NCBI GenBank assembly: GCA_938007935.1
Contig: CALLMD010000009.1
Coordinates: 62,001-126,000 of the forward strand
Origin: an uncultured Hellea sp.
Lineage (GTDB): Bacteria > Pseudomonadota > Alphaproteobacteria > Caulobacterales > Maricaulaceae
DNA: 64,000 nucleotides
Direction: 5' to 3'
The position numbers and the translations under genes were made by a program. Under the pieces are notes generated by a model. It was not told the DNA's origin and did not search any database. It saw only the letters and a list, made by a program, of their open reading frames with translations. Of the stretch, positions 18,452-27,468 are shown piece by piece. The stretch's first letter is position 1; each line of letters starts with the position of its first letter.

Positions 18452-18752
18452 TACGTCCCTCATTGTTTTATGTTTTAGAGACCTACAACGCTACATAGCT
18501 TTAATAAGAATTCAATATCTTCTTCAAAAAAACCAATTAATGAACATGCTTCTTTCAAGATATCTTTGTAATTAAAAATTTTCACCTTTTAAAGCGAGCT
18601 TGTTAGAATCTGGTTCCTTACAGACTCCAAAAAATACTTGTAAATTTAGAGTATTTGCCGTCAAGGCATAACTTCATCCTAACTAACAGCAATTTCTACT
18701 TGCTTACATAAAACTTTACTGTATTAGCGCGTTAACACAGTGAAGATTTGAT
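18452..18752. other. Divergent intergenic region, subtilase / his operon
   Basis: About 300 bp, AT-rich, must carry the promoters of the leftward protease and the rightward yerC-his operon. I see no His-rich leader peptide and no obvious attenuator hairpin with a T tract in front of the operon, so classical his attenuation is not supported. Confidence 0.5.
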
Positions 18753-19049
18753 ATGTCCAAGACAGACACAGAGATAAATACGCGCAATGCCCTCTCTCGG
18801 GCCTTAAGCTCTATTGAAAATACAGAGCTTATGGAGAAGTTCCTTATTGATCTCTGTACACCCGCAGAGCTTAGAGCCTTGTCCGAGCGCTGGCATGTTG
18901 CCCGCCTGCTTGATAAGGGCGAGCAAAGTTACCGTGATATCAATGCCGAAACGGGCGTGAGCACCACAACCATTGCCCGTGTTGCCCGCTTCTTAAAAGA
19001 TGAGCCGCATCAAGGCTACCGCGCGGTCTTAGACCTGCTAAAAGGATAA
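18753..19049 (+). CDS. YerC/YecD family TrpR-like DNA-binding protein
   Basis: 98-residue helix-turn-helix protein of the TrpR superfamily: LIDLCTPAELRALSERWHVARLLDKG followed by the recognition region YRDINAETGVSTTTIARVARFL. It is the first gene of the histidine cluster, 6 bp before hisG. A role as local regulator of the operon, by analogy with TrpR, is an inference; the ligand is unknown. Confidence 0.85.
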   Translation: MSKTDTEINTRNALSRALSSIENTELMEKFLIDLCTPAELRALSERWHVARLLDKGEQSYRDINAETGVSTTTIARVARFLKDEPHQGYRAVLDLLKG

Positions 19050-19055
19050 GCTCCC

Positions 19056-19940
19056 ATGACTGAACGCCTCAGAATTGCCCTTCAAAAAAAGGGACGGCTC
19101 GCCGATGATAGTTTCGCGCTGCTTAAAAAATGCGGATTGCGTTTTGCCATACGCGGCGGCGGATTACTCGCCCGTGTTAAAAACATGCCCATTGACCTCT
19201 TGCTTGTACGCGATGACGACATTCCTTCCTTCGTGGCCAATAACGCTGCAGATATTGGCATTGTCGGAGAGAACGTCCTTGTTGAAGAACAGCTCACAGC
19301 GAAGACAAAACTGGATGCAGAGATTACGATGCGTCTGGGGTTCTCGCGGTGCAAACTCTCTCTCGCTGCTGCAGATATGGGCGACATCAAAAAACCTACC
19401 GATTTAAACGGCACGCGTATCGCGACAACCTATCCCGGAGTCTTAGGGAAATATCTGAAAGATAAAAATATCGATGCAACAGCCGTTGAAATGAAAGGCG
19501 CTGTTGAGCTTGCCCCTTCTATCGGGATTGCAGAGAGCATATGCGATCTTGTCTCATCGGGCGCTACATTAGAGGCTAACGGTCTCACCGCCTTTGAAAC
19601 GATTTTGAAGAGTGAAGCCGTCCTCATTCAATCGGGCAGAGATTTATCCGAAGACAAACAAGCACTATTGGCAAAATTGATGAGCCGTATTGACGGCGTG
19701 ATAAAGTCAGCCGAAACGAAATATATCATGCTCAACGCCCCCAAAGATAAAGTTGCGGCAATTACACAATTATTGCCGGGCTCTGATGCGCCGACAATAA
19801 TCCCGCTGGCGGGCAGTGACGATCTTGTTGCCCTGCAAGCCGTCTGTACGGAAAATATTTTCTGGGAAACATTGGAAGATTTAAAAGCCTTGGGCGCGCG
19901 GGCTATTCTCGTTCTCCCGATTGAGAAAATGATGTCATGA
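19056..19940 (+). CDS. hisG: ATP phosphoribosyltransferase, long form
   Basis: First and feedback-regulated step of histidine synthesis, joining ATP and PRPP. At 294 residues it is the long, HisZ-independent form with a C-terminal regulatory (ACT-like) domain (~residues 215-290). Conserved segments include LRIALQKKGRLADDS, NMPIDLLLVRDDDIP, DLVSSGATLEANGL (PRPP site) and the end GARAILVLPIEKMM. The text resembles gammaproteobacterial HisG closely, whereas many alphaproteobacteria use the short form. Overlaps hisD by 4 bp. Confidence 0.96.
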   Translation: MTERLRIALQKKGRLADDSFALLKKCGLRFAIRGGGLLARVKNMPIDLLLVRDDDIPSFVANNAADIGIVGENVLVEEQLTAKTKLDAEITMRLGFSRCKLSLAAADMGDIKKPTDLNGTRIATTYPGVLGKYLKDKNIDATAVEMKGAVELAPSIGIAESICDLVSSGATLEANGLTAFETILKSEAVLIQSGRDLSEDKQALLAKLMSRIDGVIKSAETKYIMLNAPKDKVAAITQLLPGSDAPTIIPLAGSDDLVALQAVCTENIFWETLEDLKALGARAILVLPIEKMMS

Positions 19941-21238
19941 ACCGCTATGTCTGGACAGATTTAACTCAGGCGCAACAAGACGAAGCTTTAGCGAGGCCTG
20001 AAGGCCTATCTGATCCTAAAGTCTATAAAGCTGTGATTGATATACTCGCCGCCGTGAAATCTGGCGGTGATAAAGCCGTTGCAGGTTTCACAGAACGGTT
20101 TGATGGCGTGACCCCATCAGCGCTGAAAGTCCCAACCGACAACATGAAAGATGCTTGGCGTAACCTTCCTAAAGCGCAAAGAGACGCGATAAATATTGCC
20201 AAGGCCAATATCGAAGCCTTTCACACCGCCCAAATCCCATCGGATATAGAAGTTGAAACAATGGCGGGTGTTATGTGCCGCCGCGAATCTCGCCCTATCG
20301 CAACAGCTGGATTATATGTTCCGGGCGGCACCGCGCCTTTGATATCCACCTTATTAATGCTAGCCGTGCCCGCAAAAGTCGCAGGGGTACAGCGGCGCGT
20401 GGTTGTGACCCCGCCGAGTCAAGATGGCACAGTAAATCAAGCCATATTAGCGGCGGCTTATCGCTGCAAAGTCACGGACCTCTTTGTTTGCGGCGGCGCG
20501 CAAGCCATTGCCGCCCTCGCCTATGGCACAGAGTCTATCCCTAAATGCGACAAAATTTTCGGCCCCGGTAATGCTTATGTTGCGGCTGCTAAATCAATAG
20601 TCGCACAAGAACCCGGCGGCCCCGCGATAGATATGCCAGCAGGCCCGAGCGAAGCTATGGTGGTGGCTGGTAATGACGCCAATCCCATCTTTGTCGCCTC
20701 CGATCTCTTAAGCCAAGCCGAACATGATAGTCTGGCTCAAGTTATTTGCGTCGCGGCATCAGAAAAAATTGCAACCGCCATACAGGCTGAAATCAATCAG
20801 CAAATAGACACGCTACCGCGAAAAGATATTGCCCTCGCCGCCATGTATAAATCCCGTATGATTATAGCCAATAACCGCACGGACATTATCGATATTATAA
20901 ACCGATATGCGCCAGAGCACCTTATCCTTCAAATCAAGACACCAGAAAATCTTGTCGCGGCTATCCGCAATGCTGGGTCAATATTCTTGGGGCCTTGGAC
21001 GCCTGAATCTGTCGGCGATTATGCCAGCGGCACAAATCATACGCTGCCAACTTATGGCGCGGCGCGGGCCTATTCTGGCGTGACACTTGAAAGTTTCATT
21101 AAATATATTAGCATTCAAAAACTCACCCGGAAAGGTCTTGAGGCTCTGGGGCCGACAGTTGAAAAGCTGGCGCAAATGGAAGGTCTTGAAGCCCATAGGC
21201 GCGCGATATCTTTGCGTTTAGAGAGTAAAGTCACATGA
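19937..21238 (+). CDS. hisD: Histidinol dehydrogenase
   Basis: Zn-dependent NAD enzyme performing the last two oxidations from histidinol to histidine. Visible: GLYVPGGTAPLISTLLMLAVPA, ICGGAQ-type region FVCGGAQAIAALAYGT, FGPGNAYV, and the Zn/catalytic region LLSQAEHDSLAQ plus RYAPEHL. 433 residues is the normal length. Overlaps both neighbours by 4 bp (ATGA). Confidence 0.96.
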   Translation: MNRYVWTDLTQAQQDEALARPEGLSDPKVYKAVIDILAAVKSGGDKAVAGFTERFDGVTPSALKVPTDNMKDAWRNLPKAQRDAINIAKANIEAFHTAQIPSDIEVETMAGVMCRRESRPIATAGLYVPGGTAPLISTLLMLAVPAKVAGVQRRVVVTPPSQDGTVNQAILAAAYRCKVTDLFVCGGAQAIAALAYGTESIPKCDKIFGPGNAYVAAAKSIVAQEPGGPAIDMPAGPSEAMVVAGNDANPIFVASDLLSQAEHDSLAQVICVAASEKIATAIQAEINQQIDTLPRKDIALAAMYKSRMIIANNRTDIIDIINRYAPEHLILQIKTPENLVAAIRNAGSIFLGPWTPESVGDYASGTNHTLPTYGAARAYSGVTLESFIKYISIQKLTRKGLEALGPTVEKLAQMEGLEAHRRAISLRLESKVT

Positions 21239-22875
21239 GTAATTGGCCAGAAAATATAGCCCGTAAATCCATTGTTGAATTTTCTGCCTATTCGGCGCGT
21301 GGTGGCTCGACAAGCGCATTGCATCTTGATGCCAATGAGAGCCCTTATGCTCCGCCGCCAGTTAAAGGGGCTGAAGGCTATAACAGATATCCGGAACAGC
21401 AACCGAGCGCTCTTAGGCAGCGCCTTGCGGATTTATATGGCACAAATATAGAGCGCATCATGGTTGGCCGCGGGGCGGATGAAGCGATTGAAGTCTTGCT
21501 GCGGACCTTTTGCGAAGCGGGTCAAGACAATATCCTAATCTGCTCACCCACTTTTGGGTATTACGCGACTTGCGCACAGATCCAAGGCGCTGGTATCATC
21601 GATGTTCCCCTTGGCAAAGATTATCAATGGAATAATGAAGCCATAATCAAAGCCGCCAGTAACGCAAAAAATCTGAAAGTGATTTTCCTTTGCACACCAA
21701 ATAACCCGACGGGGACTATCATCCAAGATGACCTTGTGGAGCAGCTATGTGAGCGTTTTCCCAATGTCTTGATCGCGGTTGATGAAGCTTATGAAGAGTT
21801 TTCATCTGCGCCTTCATACACGCCCAAAACAAAAGAGTTTCAAAACCTCATTGTCATGCGGACATTATCAAAAGCCTATGCATTAGCAGGCGTTCGCGGC
21901 GGCGTTGCGATTGCCGATCCGCGTGTGATTGATTTGATGTTAAAAGTCCTCCCGCCCTACCCGATTGCGCGACCCGTGGAAGACGCCATTATGAACGCGT
22001 TATCGCCTGCCGCGATGAGCACGCATGCGGCGCGGCTCACCGAATGGCTCTCTGAGCGTGACCGTATGTTTGAGGCCCTGCAAAGCTCATCATTTGTTGA
22101 AAAAGTTTACCCCTCTGAAGCCAATTTTCTACTTCTTGATGTCAAAGATGATAAAAAACTAATGGATGAGCTTTCCCCCCGTCAGGTCAAAATTCGTGAT
22201 TACCGTAAAACAACAGGTCACATGCGCATTTCGATTGGTTCACCTGAAGAAAACACCATTGCCCTCGAAGCTTTTGGGGTAAGCGTTCCTGAAGTTAGTG
22301 CTGACCGCATAGGCGAAACACACAGAAAAACAAAAGAGACAGATATTTCCGTGCGGGTAAACCTTGATGACCCCAAAGTCATTAAAATTGATACAGGCAT
22401 TGGATTTTATGACCACATGCTTGAATCTCTCGCCAAGCATAGCGGCATAGGACTTGTACTAACCTGCAAGGGTGACCTGGAAATTGACGCTCACCACACG
22501 GTCGAAGATTGCGCGCTTGCGCTGGGCACAGCTCTAAAGCAAGCGCTCGGCGATAAGGCTGGCATAGGCCGTTTTGGCTTTGTCATGCCCATGGATGAAA
22601 CACAGGCGCGCGTTGCCGTTGATTTATCAGGCCGGCCCGCCATGACCTTTAAAGGCAGTTTCCCGACAGACCATGTTGGCGAGTTCCCAGCGGAGATGTG
22701 CCCGCATGTGTTTGAGAGCCTTGCGCAGACACTCGGCGCGGCCATCCAGATTGAGGTTGAAGGCGAAAATACGCACCACATGATCGAGGCTAGCTTTAAA
22801 GGTGTCGCCCGTGCGTTAAGACCTGCCTTTGCCCGCAGCGGCACAGATATCGCCTCGACTAAGGGTGTCATTTAA
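21235..22875 (+). CDS. Fusion: histidinol-phosphate aminotransferase (HisC) + imidazoleglycerol-phosphate dehydratase (HisB C-domain)
   Basis: 546-residue bifunctional protein. Residues 1-~348 are a PLP fold-type I aminotransferase: LDANESPY at the start, TPNNPTG (~154-160), DEAY (183-186) and the PLP lysine in TLSKAYALAGVRGG (K213). A ~10-residue linker leads into IGPD, residues ~359-546: RKTKETDISV, TGIGFYDHML, metal-binding HHTVED (420-425), HHMIEASFK (514-522), SGTDIASTKGVI end. One continuous frame, no frameshift. In enterobacteria the IGPD domain is fused to an N-terminal HAD histidinol-phosphatase. Here HisC sits in that place and the phosphatase is absent from the operon. Confidence 0.95.
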   Translation: MSNWPENIARKSIVEFSAYSARGGSTSALHLDANESPYAPPPVKGAEGYNRYPEQQPSALRQRLADLYGTNIERIMVGRGADEAIEVLLRTFCEAGQDNILICSPTFGYYATCAQIQGAGIIDVPLGKDYQWNNEAIIKAASNAKNLKVIFLCTPNNPTGTIIQDDLVEQLCERFPNVLIAVDEAYEEFSSAPSYTPKTKEFQNLIVMRTLSKAYALAGVRGGVAIADPRVIDLMLKVLPPYPIARPVEDAIMNALSPAAMSTHAARLTEWLSERDRMFEALQSSSFVEKVYPSEANFLLLDVKDDKKLMDELSPRQVKIRDYRKTTGHMRISIGSPEENTIALEAFGVSVPEVSADRIGETHRKTKETDISVRVNLDDPKVIKIDTGIGFYDHMLESLAKHSGIGLVLTCKGDLEIDAHHTVEDCALALGTALKQALGDKAGIGRFGFVMPMDETQARVAVDLSGRPAMTFKGSFPTDHVGEFPAEMCPHVFESLAQTLGAAIQIEVEGENTHHMIEASFKGVARALRPAFARSGTDIASTKGVI

Positions 22876-22877
22876 TC

Positions 22878-23477
22878 ATGTCTTTAGTCATTGTGGATAC
22901 TGGTGTAGCCAATCTTGCGTCTGTGCTCTTTGCATTTGAGCGCTTAGGTGTCTCTGCAACGGTGACCGATAATGCCGAAGTGATATCAAAGGCCGAACGC
23001 GTTCTTATTCCCGGTGTTGGCGCTGCGCCATTTGCCATGCGCAAAATACATGAGAAAGGCCTAATATCTGTTCTGCAAGGCCTCACACAACCCGTCATGG
23101 GCATCTGCCTTGGCATGCAGCTTATTTTTGAAACACTTGAAGAAGGCGGAGAGAAAATAGACGGCCTCGGCTTGGTGCCGGGCATAGTCAACGCTCTGGA
23201 TACGAAAGGCCAGCCTGCGCCCCATATGGGATGGAATACGCTGAAGCAATTAAGTAACGACCCATTACTAAACGGCATAAAGAACCATGATTATGCCTAT
23301 TTTGTGCATAGCTACGCTGCCAAGGTCTCTGAAGTCACACTGGCCTCGTCTGAATACGGAACAGAATTTTCAGCTATCGTCCGGTATAAAAATATTTATG
23401 GTTGTCAATTTCACCCCGAACGCAGTAGCCTCGTTGGTGCAAAGATACTTGAAAATTTCTTAAGAGTACCCGCATGA
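22878..23477 (+). CDS. hisH: Imidazole glycerol phosphate synthase, glutaminase subunit
   Basis: Supplies ammonia to HisF. Class I amidotransferase: oxyanion strand LIPGVGAAPFAMR, nucleophile Cys in GICLGMQLIFE (~C76), His/Glu in GCQFHPERSS. 199 residues, normal. Starts 2 bp after the fused hisCB gene and overlaps hisA by 4 bp. Confidence 0.96.
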   Translation: MSLVIVDTGVANLASVLFAFERLGVSATVTDNAEVISKAERVLIPGVGAAPFAMRKIHEKGLISVLQGLTQPVMGICLGMQLIFETLEEGGEKIDGLGLVPGIVNALDTKGQPAPHMGWNTLKQLSNDPLLNGIKNHDYAYFVHSYAAKVSEVTLASSEYGTEFSAIVRYKNIYGCQFHPERSSLVGAKILENFLRVPA

Positions 23478-24199
23478 TTTTTCCAGCTATAGATATCATG
23501 GATGGCGGTTGTGTCCGTCTTTTCAAAGGTGACTTTAATCAGCGCACAAATTATGACGCCACGCCAATGGAGGTTGCCAAATCCTATGCCGCAGCGGGCG
23601 CAGAATGGATGCATATTGTTGATTTGGACGGCGCTAAACATGGTAATACAGAGCAAGCTGATCTTATTATCAAAATCGCTAATGAGAGCGGACTTAAAGT
23701 ACAAACAGGCGGTGGTCTGCGTGAACTTTCACAAATACAACGCTTATTAGATGGCGGCGTTGAACGGGCCGTTATTGGATCATTAGCCGTAACTAACCCG
23801 CAAATGGTGAAGTTCTGGATTAATGAAGTTGGCCAAGAAAAAATATGTGTGGCACTAGATGTGAATATCGGTGAAGATGGCGAGCCTTACCCTGCCACGC
23901 GTGGCTGGACTGAAACGGGCAGCCGCACATTATGGGACGTTTTAGATGATTATATGGGTACTGGCCTTTCAACAATTTTAGTCACTGACATCAGTAAAGA
24001 CGGTGTTCTAGGCGGCGCTAATGTTGGTCTTTATAAATCTATTATGACCCAATATCCTACATTGAATTTAATCACATCTGGCGGTGTTGGTACACTTACA
24101 CATGTCAAAGCCTTGAAAAAACTAAATCCTTACGGCGTTATTATTGGCAAAGCGCTCTATGAGAATAAATTCACACTCGAAGAGGCTATTGCGTGCTAG
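23474..24199 (+). CDS. hisA: ProFAR isomerase (1-(5-phosphoribosyl)-5-[(phosphoribosylamino)methylideneamino]imidazole-4-carboxamide isomerase)
   Basis: Amadori-type isomerase with a (beta/alpha)8 barrel. Catalytic Asp 8 region [19 protein letters not shown], phosphate-binding [24 protein letters not shown], second catalytic Asp in [11 protein letters not shown], and SGGVGTL. 241 residues. Overlaps hisH by 4 bp and hisF by 7 bp. Confidence 0.96.
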   Translation: MIFPAIDIMDGGCVRLFKGDFNQRTNYDATPMEVAKSYAAAGAEWMHIVDLDGAKHGNTEQADLIIKIANESGLKVQTGGGLRELSQIQRLLDGGVERAVIGSLAVTNPQMVKFWINEVGQEKICVALDVNIGEDGEPYPATRGWTETGSRTLWDVLDDYMGTGLSTILVTDISKDGVLGGANVGLYKSIMTQYPTLNLITSGGVGTLTHVKALKKLNPYGVIIGKALYENKFTLEEAIAC

Positions 24200-24960
24200 C
24201 ACGGCGCATAATTCCTTGCCTTGATGTGCGAGACGGCCGCGTTGTTAAAGGCGTACAATTTCGCAATCACGAAGATGTCGGCGATATTATAGACCTGGCC
24301 CTGCGATACCGTGATGAAGGGGCTGACGAGCTCGTCTTTTACGACATTACAGCTTCAGTTGATGATCGCACCGTTAGCCCTGATTGGGTTGGCTCCGTAT
24401 CAAAGGCTATAGATATTCCGTTTTGCGTTGCAGGAGGGATAAAAACCGTCAAAGCCGCAGGCGCGCGCCTTGCCGCAGGAGCGGATAAAATCAGTGTAAA
24501 TTCACCTGCGCTGGCGCGGCCTGATCTAATCAATGAATTATCAGCAGCTTACGGACGGCAATGCATTGTTGTCGGTATTGATAGCTTTGAAGAAGATGGC
24601 ACTTACCGTGTGAAGTCCCACACAGGTGATCCTGATAAAACACGAGAAACAGGCCGTAAAACCATTGATTGGGTTATAGAAGCTATAGAGCGTGGCGCGG
24701 GAGAAATTGTTTTGAACTGTATGAATCAAGATGGGGTCAGAAAAGGTTATGATATCAAACAGTTGTCAGAAATTCGTAAAGTCTGCTCTGTACCTTTAAT
24801 TGCCTCTGGCGGCGCGGGCGCGACCAAGCATTTTGAAAATGTCTTTAAACAAGCCCATGTTGACGGCGCTTTGGCCGCGAGCGTGTTTCATAAATCAGTC
24901 ATTGCCATTCCAGATTTAAAGCGTGACCTAAAAGCACGTGATATAGAGATGCGCATATGA
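24193..24960 (+). CDS. hisF: Imidazole glycerol phosphate synthase, cyclase subunit
   Basis: Partner of HisH; makes IGP and AICAR. Begins [20 protein letters not shown] with the catalytic Asp 11; second Asp in [16 protein letters not shown]; phosphate loops [11 protein letters not shown] and [11 protein letters not shown]. The start is GTG at 24193, seven bases inside hisA, chosen because it gives the conserved N-terminus exactly. 255 residues. Confidence 0.96.
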   Translation: MLARRIIPCLDVRDGRVVKGVQFRNHEDVGDIIDLALRYRDEGADELVFYDITASVDDRTVSPDWVGSVSKAIDIPFCVAGGIKTVKAAGARLAAGADKISVNSPALARPDLINELSAAYGRQCIVVGIDSFEEDGTYRVKSHTGDPDKTRETGRKTIDWVIEAIERGAGEIVLNCMNQDGVRKGYDIKQLSEIRKVCSVPLIASGGAGATKHFENVFKQAHVDGALAASVFHKSVIAIPDLKRDLKARDIEMRI

Positions 24961-25580
24961 CCTCCGAATTTAAACCGTTAGAACAAGGTGCCCTTAATTG
25001 GGAAAAGGGCGGCGGATTACTACCCGCTATCGTTCAAGACGCGAACACTGAGCAAGTTCTGATGCTTGGCTATATGAACGCAGATAGCCTCAAAAAAACC
25101 CAAGAGACAGGCCTTGTGACCTTTTACAGCCGCTCTCGTAAAACGCTTTGGACGAAGGGTGAGACAAGCGGCAATACGCTGAAACTTATCTCACTGGATA
25201 CTGATTGCGATCAAGATACTATTTTGGCTCGCGCCACCCCAAAAGGCCCGACATGTCATGAAGGCACAACATCATGCTTTGGCGATAAAGGGCCGCAAGG
25301 TCTCGGGTTTTTATCTCAATTAGAAAATTTAATAATCGAACGTAAGACCGCAGACTCAGAGAGCAGCTACACAGCTAAATTGCTCCAAGGCCCACTTCAT
25401 AAAGCGGCGCAAAAGGTGGGAGAAGAAGGCGTTGAGGTTGCCCTCGCCGCAACCTCGGAAACGGATGACGGCTTAGTCTATGAATCTGCTGATTTAATTT
25501 ATCATCTTATTGTGCTGCTTGCTGCGAAAGATGTGAAATTAGCAGACGTCATAAGAGAGCTTAAAAACCGTCATAAATGA
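24957..25580 (+). CDS. hisI: Bifunctional phosphoribosyl-AMP cyclohydrolase / phosphoribosyl-ATP pyrophosphatase
   Basis: Residues 1-~115 are HisI (cyclohydrolase): [30 protein letters not shown], Zn ligands in [13 protein letters not shown] and [12 protein letters not shown]. Residues ~120-207 are HisE (pyrophosphatase): [29 protein letters not shown]. The fused hisIE form is typical of enterobacteria and Bacteroidetes; separate hisI and hisE are the common alphaproteobacterial arrangement. Overlaps hisF and the following gene by 4 bp each. Confidence 0.95.
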   Translation: MTSEFKPLEQGALNWEKGGGLLPAIVQDANTEQVLMLGYMNADSLKKTQETGLVTFYSRSRKTLWTKGETSGNTLKLISLDTDCDQDTILARATPKGPTCHEGTTSCFGDKGPQGLGFLSQLENLIIERKTADSESSYTAKLLQGPLHKAAQKVGEEGVEVALAATSETDDGLVYESADLIYHLIVLLAAKDVKLADVIRELKNRHK

Positions 25581-26284
25581 AACGATTAGCTTTATATTTT
25601 CTGATCACAGCCCTACCCGCAATCGCGACGGCTCAGGGCTCTTTCTACTATAACTATAAAAGCTTCTTTGGGAAAGAAGACCGGATTGGCTTATTCTCTG
25701 ATGAGGCAAAAGCGCGTTTCTCTTATGACGTTTTAAATTCTATAGCTGCGAATACTTTGCTAATGAACTGCGGAAGTAAAGGAAAACCCGCCACAGGATT
25801 TTTACTTCAATCCAAAGATGGACCCCAAATTGTAACCGCCGCGCATAATGTACAATTGGCAACAAGTTCCAAGCCTTGCAGAGCTAGACGTTATAACGAA
25901 TATGCGATTCAAGTTTCGGATTTTAAAATTAGTGCAGATTACCAAGACAGTGCTACCCTGACTGATGTGGGCTTTGATGTAGCGAAAGCTCATAGCACGA
26001 CATTATTAGGTGGCTTTGAACCTTGTAAAACTGTCGACATCACCGCCGCATTCATTGTACCGCAATCTTATGATGGTAAAGGCTATCTAGCCTTACCGCC
26101 CTTATGCCGCGTCACAGAGATTGCAGGGAATGTAATAACAACAAATTGCAAAGGCCATTACAAAGCGTCAGGCGCGCCGCTACTTTTAATCAAAAACGAA
26201 AAAGTCTGCGTCGCAGGCGTCTTCAACGCCCATAGTGGCAGTTTGATGCACTACGAGAGTTATGCCGCGAAACTAGAGGGTTAA
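25577..26284 (+). CDS. Secreted trypsin-like serine protease domain protein
   Basis: 235 residues with signal peptide (cleavage near ATAQG, ~20). Trypsin-fold landmarks: His in QIVTAAHNVQ (~H91), candidate Asp in TDVGFDVAKAH, and Ser in KASGAPLLLI (~S197), where the usual GDSGGP reads KASGAP. Cysteines at NCGS, KPCRA, EPCKT, PLCRV, TNCKG and KVCVAG suggest disulfides and periplasmic or extracellular location. Its ATG overlaps the hisIE stop (ATGA), so it is the last gene of the his operon, although its role in histidine synthesis is not apparent. Ends 4 bp into the convergent cysH gene. Activity is uncertain given the altered Ser motif. Confidence 0.75.
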   Translation: MKRLALYFLITALPAIATAQGSFYYNYKSFFGKEDRIGLFSDEAKARFSYDVLNSIAANTLLMNCGSKGKPATGFLLQSKDGPQIVTAAHNVQLATSSKPCRARRYNEYAIQVSDFKISADYQDSATLTDVGFDVAKAHSTTLLGGFEPCKTVDITAAFIVPQSYDGKGYLALPPLCRVTEIAGNVITTNCKGHYKASGAPLLLIKNEKVCVAGVFNAHSGSLMHYESYAAKLEG

Positions 26285-27468
26285 AACACTTCATAAGTCT
26301 TTTTGGTTGGGACTTGGACCCACTTGCCATCAATGTAATGTATACCGCATTCAGTCTTATTATTGTTTCTCCAGCGGCCAGCCCGAGGGTCTTCGCCCTC
26401 AGCCACGCGTGTCGTGCAAGGTTGACAGCCAATTGAGAGATAACCAAGCGCAAACATGGGGTGCGGAGCAAGATCATGCTTACGGATATAAGCCGTAACA
26501 TCTTTGGCCGTCCAATAGGCAAGCGGATTGACCTTTGCCATACGTCCGCCAAGTTCCATAATAGGCATGTTATTACGATCTGGCGTTTGGTAACGCTTAC
26601 GACCTGTAATGCGGGCGTCAAAATCTGTTAAAACTCTGTCCAGCGGGCGCACCTTACGCAGATTGCAACATAAGTCTGGCTCAGACTGGTTTAGATCACC
26701 ATTGGGATCTTCAGCCTTTAACTCTTTGCTGTCCGGCGTGAGAGTTATGAAATTGGTTAAACCCAAATCTTCGATTAAAAGATCACGGTAAGTTAGTGTT
26801 TCCCGAAAGTGTTTGCCGGTATCGAGAAAATAGATGGGTAGATTTTTATCTATCTTAGAAACCAAATGCAGCAAGACGGCAGAATCTGCGCCCAATGAAG
26901 ACACCATGACAATTTTGCCTTTGTAGTCCTCTATAGATTTTCTCAGCGCCATTTCCGCAGAAAGGCCGAAGTAAGGATCATTTGAATTCATCGCCTCAAT
27001 CGATGTTTGCCTCGCATCAAAAACGCTAAGGGCTGGCCCTTGCTTAAACGCATATCCGCGCTGATATGTCAGGCTAAACGCGTCCATAGCGTTAAACCAA
27101 TCACTCTCTGTTTGACGTGAATATGTCCCTTCATCGAGTTTGATGGCGTCAAAACCACATTGCAGCGCAAAGGCGTATTGATCAGGTATAAGCGGGCCTT
27201 CCGCGATCAATAGAGCCGAATAGCCGTATTTTTTACGTAATTGACGGGCGATAGAAAACCCGCGTCCATCAGCAAAGTTAGGAAACTCCACAATGATAGT
27301 TTTTACCGTGGGCAAACGCAGTTTAATCGTTTCTAAATCCACATCATTAGGTAAGCGTACCGCTTCCCCGCGGTTAGAATTCAGGAAATCTTCGAGTTCA
27401 GGCAGATCATGAAAATCCTCAGCAGATTCTTGATGGCCATCTCTGATTAGAACGGGATCAAGCGGCAT
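26281..27468 (-). CDS. cysH: DUF934-CysH fusion: assimilatory adenylyl-sulfate (APS) reductase with N-terminal DUF934
   Basis: 395 residues. Residues ~1-150 are DUF934 (VKTIIVEFPNFADGRGFSIARQLR ... GFDAIKLDEG), normally a separate small protein beside sulfite reductase. Residues ~165-395 are CysH: PP-loop SLGADSAVLL, YFLDTGKHFRET, [4Fe-4S] cysteines C267/C268 and C348/C351, and the redox Cys in ECGIH (C374). The extra cysteines mark the Fe-S APS-type reductase and not the enterobacterial PAPS type. Start ATG 27466-27468 has AAGGAGG upstream and overlaps cysI by 11 bp. Confidence 0.93.
   Translation of the reverse strand: MPLDPVLIRDGHQESAEDFHDLPELEDFLNSNRGEAVRLPNDVDLETIKLRLPTVKTIIVEFPNFADGRGFSIARQLRKKYGYSALLIAEGPLIPDQYAFALQCGFDAIKLDEGTYSRQTESDWFNAMDAFSLTYQRGYAFKQGPALSVFDARQTSIEAMNSNDPYFGLSAEMALRKSIEDYKGKIVMVSSLGADSAVLLHLVSKIDKNLPIYFLDTGKHFRETLTYRDLLIEDLGLTNFITLTPDSKELKAEDPNGDLNQSEPDLCCNLRKVRPLDRVLTDFDARITGRKRYQTPDRNNMPIMELGGRMAKVNPLAYWTAKDVTAYIRKHDLAPHPMFALGYLSIGCQPCTTRVAEGEDPRAGRWRNNNKTECGIHYIDGKWVQVPTKKTYEVF

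Noticed and set aside
18464-18752. Histidine attenuator leader
   Set aside because: No small frame rich in His codons and no terminator hairpin with T tract before yerC or hisG.
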